Assembly: GCA_002715965.1 (NCBI GenBank)
Contig: PBAL01000083.1
Location: 1-36,953, forward strand
Source: Verrucomicrobiales bacterium
GTDB lineage: Bacteria > Verrucomicrobiota > Verrucomicrobiia > Limisphaerales > JAYPXF01
Length of the DNA: 36,953 nucleotides
Direction: 5' to 3'
How positions within the stretch are numbered: position 1 is the first letter of the stretch; every line of letters begins with the position of its first letter. The notes beneath the pieces were generated by a model that saw nothing but the letters and a program-made list of their open reading frames with translations, had not been told where the DNA came from and did not search any database. Position numbers and translations under genes: made by a program. Positions 32,585 to 36,953 of the stretch are shown one piece after another.

Positions 32585-34072
32585 TCACTTCACCGGTGAA
32601 GCCAATGTCTCCACGGGTGGACCCTGCGCGCGTCCGGCAGCCCATTCTTCCAGACCGTGGAGCGCACGCCGAGCTGCCGCGAAATATGCCGGCTCGAGAG
32701 TGTCAAAGTGTGCCTTGAAGTTTTCGGTCTGGCGCTCCTTCCATCCCGTTCGCCTTTTGAGCGTACCTGACGCCACCATGACCTTGATAATGGCGTCGGC
32801 GATGCGTTTGTGTCCGTCGATGGACGGGTGGATGTGATCGACCAGTTGGTCGTTGCCGAGAATCTGGAGTCGACTGTCAGCCTCCAGCAGCGCATGCGCA
32901 TCAATCAGTGGAATCTCATGCTGGTTGGCAACTAGTCTCATGGCCTCTTGCAGCGGACGCACCATGCGCAATGGGCAGATGTCTTCGTCCAATGCGCGTT
33001 CGAAGCTGCGTTTTGCCGCGATGCGTTGTCCCTGTAATTCGTAACACTTGCCGAGCTCGTAGTGTGTTTCCGCGTAGCGCGAATCGATGTTGATTGCGGC
33101 CAGTAAATTGGACACGGAAGCGTCCAGATTCGACTCGTAGGCATCGCGTGCGCGATTGATAAAAGTCTGCCACTCGAGTCGTTCGTCCAGGCTGAGATCC
33201 TCGCGATGCAATGATTTGAAGGGTGGGGAATTGCGGAGGTTGTTTGGCGGTCGAATGACAATGACCGGAACGTCCTGATGTGATGCGAGCGCGATCATCG
33301 CGTGGAGATTGTGTTCGAAATGTGCAACTACAGATTCACGCCATGCTTCATTTCGATCATAAGTTTCAAGTCCGCCTCGGTAGTCGAGCAAGGCCTCAAC
33401 CTCTTCGGGCATGTTAAACTTCTCTTCAGAATCAGGAGGGGGCGGTTTACGAAACCATCTGCTTGCGAGTCGGTAGACGTTCAGCCGACTCGCGTAGGTT
33501 TGCGTCACGGCGAGCGCGTTCGGAATCTGTTTGAGATGCTCGTAGCTTCGATCCTCCAGGAATTCATTATGGCCGGTGCAGATGACGATCAGGTCCGGTT
33601 GGTAGCTGATGCACTCCCGCAGGAGATTCACGAGCCGGTAACTCGCGTACGAAATGCCTCCGCAATTGATTACCTCCCATCGTGATTCAGGTTCAGCAGC
33701 CTGCAATCCCAGTTCCAGCCAGGTCGAAAAGGCGGTTTCCTTTGCGTAGGGACGGCCTTTGACGGTGGAGCCACCGAGGCAGAACACGCGGTGAGTGCCT
33801 GAGATCTTCTTTGCTGGAAAAGATTCCGGTGAGAAGAACTTCAACTTGGCCTTTGCAACTTCGTAGTGGGTGCCTGCTTCGTTAAGCCGAAACAACGGAT
33901 TCACCCCCTTGAATCCGACATATGGGTCCTCATAAACGGGAGCCGCTCCCCAGCCAAACAGACGACAGAACATTTCCACAAGAATCGGAATGGCAAGCCC
34001 AAGGGCAATCGCGCTAGCACGGAAGACGCGAGTTCGCCGGTCTGATTTGGCCTTGGGATTCTTACGCAACAA
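32585..34072 (-). CDS. Membrane-anchored SGNH/GDSL hydrolase-like protein with TPR segment
   Basis: The 495-residue protein has an N-terminal membrane anchor (VFRASAIALGLAIPILVEMFC). The SGNH blocks are clear: VFCLGGSTVKGRPY (serine), EVINCGGISYASYR (glycine), LIVICTGHNEFLED (GxNE-type asparagine) and a C-terminal DHIHPSIDGHKR (Asp-x-x-His). Between them, at about 320-370, is a TPR-like repeat (YAETHYELGKCYELQGQRIAAKRSFERAL). This SGNH plus TPR build is common in Planctomycetes and Verrucomicrobia and is thought to be tied to envelope or exopolysaccharide work; the substrate is unknown. Copy 4 of the repeat hairpin lies upstream between this gene and the next minus-strand gene. Confidence 0.88.
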   Translation of the reverse strand: MLRKNPKAKSDRRTRVFRASAIALGLAIPILVEMFCRLFGWGAAPVYEDPYVGFKGVNPLFRLNEAGTHYEVAKAKLKFFSPESFPAKKISGTHRVFCLGGSTVKGRPYAKETAFSTWLELGLQAAEPESRWEVINCGGISYASYRLVNLLRECISYQPDLIVICTGHNEFLEDRSYEHLKQIPNALAVTQTYASRLNVYRLASRWFRKPPPPDSEEKFNMPEEVEALLDYRGGLETYDRNEAWRESVVAHFEHNLHAMIALASHQDVPVIVIRPPNNLRNSPPFKSLHREDLSLDERLEWQTFINRARDAYESNLDASVSNLLAAINIDSRYAETHYELGKCYELQGQRIAAKRSFERALDEDICPLRMVRPLQEAMRLVANQHEIPLIDAHALLEADSRLQILGNDQLVDHIHPSIDGHKRIADAIIKVMVASGTLKRRTGWKERQTENFKAHFDTLEPAYFAAARRALHGLEEWAAGRAQGPPVETLASPVK

Positions 34073-34126
34073 ACGATGGAACGATGAGCCAGGGCCTTCG
34101 ACTAGGAAAAAGCGTTCACCGGATCT

Positions 34127-34307
34127 GTAGCTGCGAGCGTGAGCGAGCCAGACATTTGGCCGATTGCGAAAGCAATTGCTTGCCCCGGCCTCCCGTCGCT
34201 CCGGGCGAAGCGTCCAAATCCTGGTCGCTTTCTATCTTTCCGATTTAGGCAAGGACTTTTGTCGTTTGGTTTACGCCGGCCTTCTGCTCGCTCACGCTCG
34301 CTGCTAC
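34127..34307. repeat. REP-like hairpin, copy 4, arms separated by a 136-base insert
   Basis: The left arm GTAGCTGCGAGCGTGAGCGA (34127-34146) and the right arm ending CTCACGCTCGCTGCTAC at 34307 are the two halves of the family hairpin. They are about 136 bases apart instead of about 24. The insert has ATTGC-GAAA-GCAAT (a GNRA-type small hairpin near 34167) and GGCCGG/GCCGGC motifs near both ends, but no gene. The whole unit fills most of the 256-base spacer downstream of the 34329-35501 gene. Confidence 0.75.
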
Positions 34308-34328
34308 AGACGCTACAGCGAACTCCAA

Positions 34329-35501
34329 CTATGCCCAGCGGGGTGCCGGATCGGGTTCGCCGATATTGGGGATATCCTCCTTCGATGCCGTCCTGCCAAG
34401 CTTTGATTCGAGGCGGTGGAAGAGATTGTGCAGGAAGCAGACGTTGTCGCACTGAACGTAGTGCATCTGCCCGCCCATGCGGGAATAGCTTTTGCAGAAG
34501 CGGAGGTAATAAGCGGGATTCTCGATCGGGGGCTCGCCTTTGGTCCAATCCCAGTTGCCTCCGTCCTGCAGATCCACGACGTAGATCGAATGGTTGTTGA
34601 GAACGGGCTTGCCGTCATTGAGGCGGAGATTGTTCACGCAGCTGAGGCTTTTTTCGAAGACCTGCGGTCCCATGATGGCGGTGCCGATGTTGAGAACGAC
34701 GCCTCCTTCGAGATTCGCGACGGAATTGCTGAAGACCCGGAAATCGATTCCAGCTCCACGCCCGATGGCTGCGCCATTGAAGACCGGGTGATTCGTAATG
34801 ATGTCGTAGCCGATGCCTGGATGGACAGTGAACGGAACCTCGTGGCGGTAGGCCTGGGCGAGCGGTGAGGTGTTCCGGTACTTGTGAAAGAGCATCAAGG
34901 GTCCGGGGTTCCAGCCGAACTCGCGAATGGTCTGCATAAGTTCGACGCGCGCGGGTGTGAGCGGATGGCCGGGTTCGTCCCGGATGAGTTGTTCCAGTTC
35001 ATCCGGCTCGGGAATCTGCCCGCCGTCTTCATAGGTCAGCTTGCCAATGGACTTGCCGAATCCGAATCCCTTGACGCCACCAAGGAGAAGCGCCTGGTGG
35101 ATATGCAATCCGGTTTCGTTCCAGGTGCCGAAGGTGCCGGTGGCAACGTTGTCGCGGACGCTCTCGGTGGACTTGCCGTGAAAGCTGAATTCCCAGTCAT
35201 GAATGATGCCTGCGCCGTTGGTGGCGAGGTGGGTGATCAATCCGCGGTCCATTATCTGGTTGAGAAGCATCTGCCCGCCGTTCTTGATGAGGTGGGCGCC
35301 GTAAATGAGCATCACACTCGCCTTGCGTTCGATGGCGCGGATGATGTCATTAACGCAGCGATCGATCAGTTCGCTGGTGAACTCGTCACAGGCGGGCGCG
35401 GGGGAGGTGGGTTCGACGAGGGTTTCCTCAATCGTCGCCAGGCTCTTGCGCTCCGCCAACGGGAGTACCTTGAGTTTCTTCAGATCGAGTTCGTAGCTCA
35501 T
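34329..35501 (-). CDS. Conserved enzyme-like protein, weak resemblance to deoxyhypusine synthase
   Basis: The 390-residue protein has no signal peptide. Its core LIYGAHLIKNGGQMLLNQ, GLITHLATNGAGIIHDWE and NVATGTFGTWNETG looks like a Rossmann-type nucleotide fold. The first two blocks recall the deoxyhypusine synthase pattern (LI.SG...I..LV..g.vD..VTT.gg..hD). Later blocks FTVHPGIGYDIITNHPVFNGAAIG and GGVVLNIGTAIMGPQVFEKSL are strongly patterned, implying a conserved active site. I cannot name a reaction; bacteria usually lack hypusine, so another amine or sugar substrate is likely. Its ATG lies one base after the stop of the HAD phosphatase gene (TAAGATG), so the two are translationally coupled and probably act in one pathway. 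Confidence 0.7.
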   Translation of the reverse strand: MSYELDLKKLKVLPLAERKSLATIEETLVEPTSPAPACDEFTSELIDRCVNDIIRAIERKASVMLIYGAHLIKNGGQMLLNQIMDRGLITHLATNGAGIIHDWEFSFHGKSTESVRDNVATGTFGTWNETGLHIHQALLLGGVKGFGFGKSIGKLTYEDGGQIPEPDELEQLIRDEPGHPLTPARVELMQTIREFGWNPGPLMLFHKYRNTSPLAQAYRHEVPFTVHPGIGYDIITNHPVFNGAAIGRGAGIDFRVFSNSVANLEGGVVLNIGTAIMGPQVFEKSLSCVNNLRLNDGKPVLNNHSIYVVDLQDGGNWDWTKGEPPIENPAYYLRFCKSYSRMGGQMHYVQCDNVCFLHNLFHRLESKLGRTASKEDIPNIGEPDPAPRWA

Positions 35502-35502
35502 C

Positions 35503-36324
35503 TTAGCTCTGGAAAATCTTCTGCATCAGTTCGCCGGCATCGCGATAGTCAGGAATGACGACATCTGCGCCGGCATCCACGAGGACCTGTCGCTTTTCTG
35601 GGTGAACACGGCCGGAGCCATTATCCAGTTCGTCGCTCGCCACCGCAACGGCCAATCCCTTGAGTTCCTTGGTGATTCGAATTTCCACCGGTCCATCCCC
35701 GATCGAGAGTAGATTTTCACCGGCGATGCCCTCGTCGCGCATGATGCGGTCGTAGACGGCCTCTTTTGAGAACTTCGTTGGGTCTTTGGTGCCACCGAAG
35801 ATGCCGGCATTGAAGTAATCGGTCAGGCCAAGTAGTTCCGCTTCTTCACGAACGAAGTCTTCGTTGGTTCCGCTCAATAGGGAGATGCGAAGTCCTTTGG
35901 CCCGCATCAGATCCAAGACTTTGCGTGCCTGGTGGACCACGTATTCATCGTCAATCGCCAAGCCATTTCGAATCCGCTCAATTCGTTGATCGATTTCGGC
36001 ACGTAGCCGCTGTGCGTAGTCTTTGAGGTATTCTTCTCCCGTGAGGGCGCCTTGACCCTCGGAAGCGACGCGTTCGGCAAAGGCGCGCATCTGGTGGATG
36101 GGTTGCTTGCCATTGAAGCCGAGGATTTCGGTGAAGAGTTCAGTCTTCAATGCCTCATGGTCGGAACCCTCACGTTGCGGAAGAATTTCCAGAAACATCC
36201 GCTGCATTGTGTACTGCCAACCCTGCCGCAGAATGGAAACCGTGCCATCGAAATCAAGGACCACGTTGGTGATCTTTGGTCGCGCTTCGAAGCTGGGGAG
36301 GAATTCGATGGAGCTTTCAGCCAT
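35503..36324 (-). CDS. HAD-superfamily phosphatase
   Basis: The 273-residue protein shows the haloacid dehalogenase motifs in order: motif I VVLDFDGTVS near residue 23, a helical cap (about 45-140), motif II RISLLSGTNED, the motif III lysine probably in KDPTKFSKEA, and motif IV LLSIGDGPVEI. The cap resembles phosphoglycolate-phosphatase-type members. The usual second motif IV aspartate (GD..D) is replaced by GDGPVE, with Glu in the ligand place. It is cytoplasmic. It precedes and is coupled to the unknown enzyme at 34329-35501, and would dephosphorylate a precursor or product of that step. The ATG at 36324 is the first in frame that places motif I at the usual depth. Confidence 0.85.
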   Translation of the reverse strand: MAESSIEFLPSFEARPKITNVVLDFDGTVSILRQGWQYTMQRMFLEILPQREGSDHEALKTELFTEILGFNGKQPIHQMRAFAERVASEGQGALTGEEYLKDYAQRLRAEIDQRIERIRNGLAIDDEYVVHQARKVLDLMRAKGLRISLLSGTNEDFVREEAELLGLTDYFNAGIFGGTKDPTKFSKEAVYDRIMRDEGIAGENLLSIGDGPVEIRITKELKGLAVAVASDELDNGSGRVHPEKRQVLVDAGADVVIPDYRDAGELMQKIFQS

Positions 36325-36336
36325 GCGCGCGAGTAC

Positions 36337-36525
36337 CTACGGGAACTCACGCGAGATACCAATCAGATATTGTTCGAGTTCACGTTTTGGCATGTTGAAA
36401 GAGAAGGAATGTCGGGATCGGTGGTCGGCTCCGAGTGGCCCCTCGCCGGAAACCCCATCGGCGCAAGGCCAATGGGGGCTATCGAAGTGTTGCTGATCGA
36501 TTAGCTCAGCAATCTTTCTCACCAC
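36337..36525 (-). other. Short open frame of uncertain status upstream of the HAD gene
   Basis: A 62-codon frame ends 12 bases before the HAD start on the same strand (tail MPKRELEQYLIGISREF). No domain is recognised. The ending looks protein-like and amphipathic, so it may be a real short gene or the last part of a lost one. The leader and the following 120 bases toward 36640 show nothing I can support. Confidence 0.2.
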
Positions 36526-36643
36526 CCAGGTAAGCTCGGTGGGGTCGTTTTCGCTTCATGTCCGGGCCATCGACTGCTGTCGGCCTGCCACGCACTGGGA
36601 TTCCTGAATTCCTTTTGCCGTAAGCTCTAACCAACTGGGGGAA

Positions 36644-36953
36644 CTATCGGTCCAGCCGCTGTGCCAAGCGATGCTCGGCGCTCAATGATGTTTTGAAAAC
36701 GCCAAACCGCGAACTCCATTCAGGGTACTGTGGATTCAACCGGAAGAAGCGGAAATCGCGGTAAACCGGCCAGGAGAGTTGATTGGATTGTTTATCAGCG
36801 TGGGAGTTGCATTCACATTGGTGAATGGCGAGGTGATGAGGCCGGAGGATTGGAGATTGAACAGTGGGGCGTTCAGGTTCTCCGACCAACGGAGGGTCAT
36901 GTTGTTCGCGTTTGGGGTCACAGTCACCAATTCACTGGACGGATCGACGACGA
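36644..36953 (-). pseudogene. C-terminal end of a secreted protein, frameshifted, cut by the window edge
   Basis: On the minus strand the sequence enters from beyond 36953 reading SSELVTVTPNANNMTLRWSE, NLNAPLFNLQSSGLITSPF and VNATPTLINN, then stops at 36736. A second frame picks up with VYRDFRFFRLNPQYPEW and ends at 36644. Many verrucomicrobial secreted proteins end with this pattern: L.W......LQ.S..L.....W..V...P......, followed by FFRL. The switch lies near 36770-36790 and needs a one- or two-base indel. The N-terminal body is outside the window, so only the tail can be judged. Confidence 0.6.

Noticed and set aside
1..36953. CRISPR array, prophage or integrative element
   Set aside because: No regularly spaced direct repeats, Cas, integrase, transposase or phage structural genes are visible.

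Overview
The window looks like a piece of a Verrucomicrobiota chromosome, probably of the Pedosphaera/Limisphaerales kind, or a close PVC relative. This is inferred from gene content, not from a marker gene. The signs are three sulfatases, a planctomycete-type cytochrome PSCyt1/DUF1549/DUF1553 protein, two PQQ-repeat (BamB-like) export proteins, Gfo/Idh/MocA dehydrogenase, sialate O-acetylesterase, GDSL/SGNH proteins, relics of dockerin/cohesin surface proteins and many CCGGAGGG-type intergenic hairpins. Coding density is moderate, Shine-Dalgarno sites are weak, and the spacers hold palindromic repeats and gene relics. No tRNA, rRNA, CRISPR array, integrase or transposase was seen.

Layout. 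1-5.5 kb: a truncated peptide-export ABC transporter, an exported sulfatase, a decayed enolase-family gene (in-frame stop, 5' end lost at a possible small inverted-repeat element), then a cysteine-rich CWC protein and a Gfo/Idh/MocA oxidoreductase on the minus strand. 5.5-12.3 kb: a PSCyt1/DUF1549/DUF1553 protein, a repeat-filled spacer, and a minus-strand series of BamB-like protein, cysteine-poor FmdB-like protein, second BamB-like protein and small membrane protein. 12.4-17.4 kb: plus-strand genes for a TIM-barrel protein, an Nramp-like transporter overlapping an RsmB-type RNA methyltransferase, and an SGNH hydrolase. 17.4-18.2 kb: a repeat hairpin, a DUF547 relic and a frameshifted dockerin/cohesin relic. 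18.2-26.2 kb: sulfatase, sialate O-acetylesterase, DNA polymerase I and a GntP permease. 26.2-36.9 kb: a paired REP element, a third sulfatase, an unrecognised membrane protein, a frameshifted FHA gene, periplasmic MsrB-MsrA, a 3-hydroxyisobutyrate-dehydrogenase-like enzyme, an SGNH/TPR protein, a coupled HAD phosphatase plus unknown enzyme pair, and the frameshifted tail of a secreted protein at the right edge.

Function. The recognisable theme is use of sulfated and acetylated polysaccharides: sulfatases and the O-acetylesterase strip substituents, the oxidoreductases and GntP permease could handle released sugars or sugar acids, and MsrBA protects the envelope. polA and the RNA methyltransferase are housekeeping genes among accessory ones.

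The most interesting material is between the genes: a four-copy GTAGCAGCGAGCGTGAGC hairpin family sitting at gene ends, a REP pair whose stems differ by compensatory changes, and up to seven gene relics whose inactivating lesions can often be placed to within a few bases.
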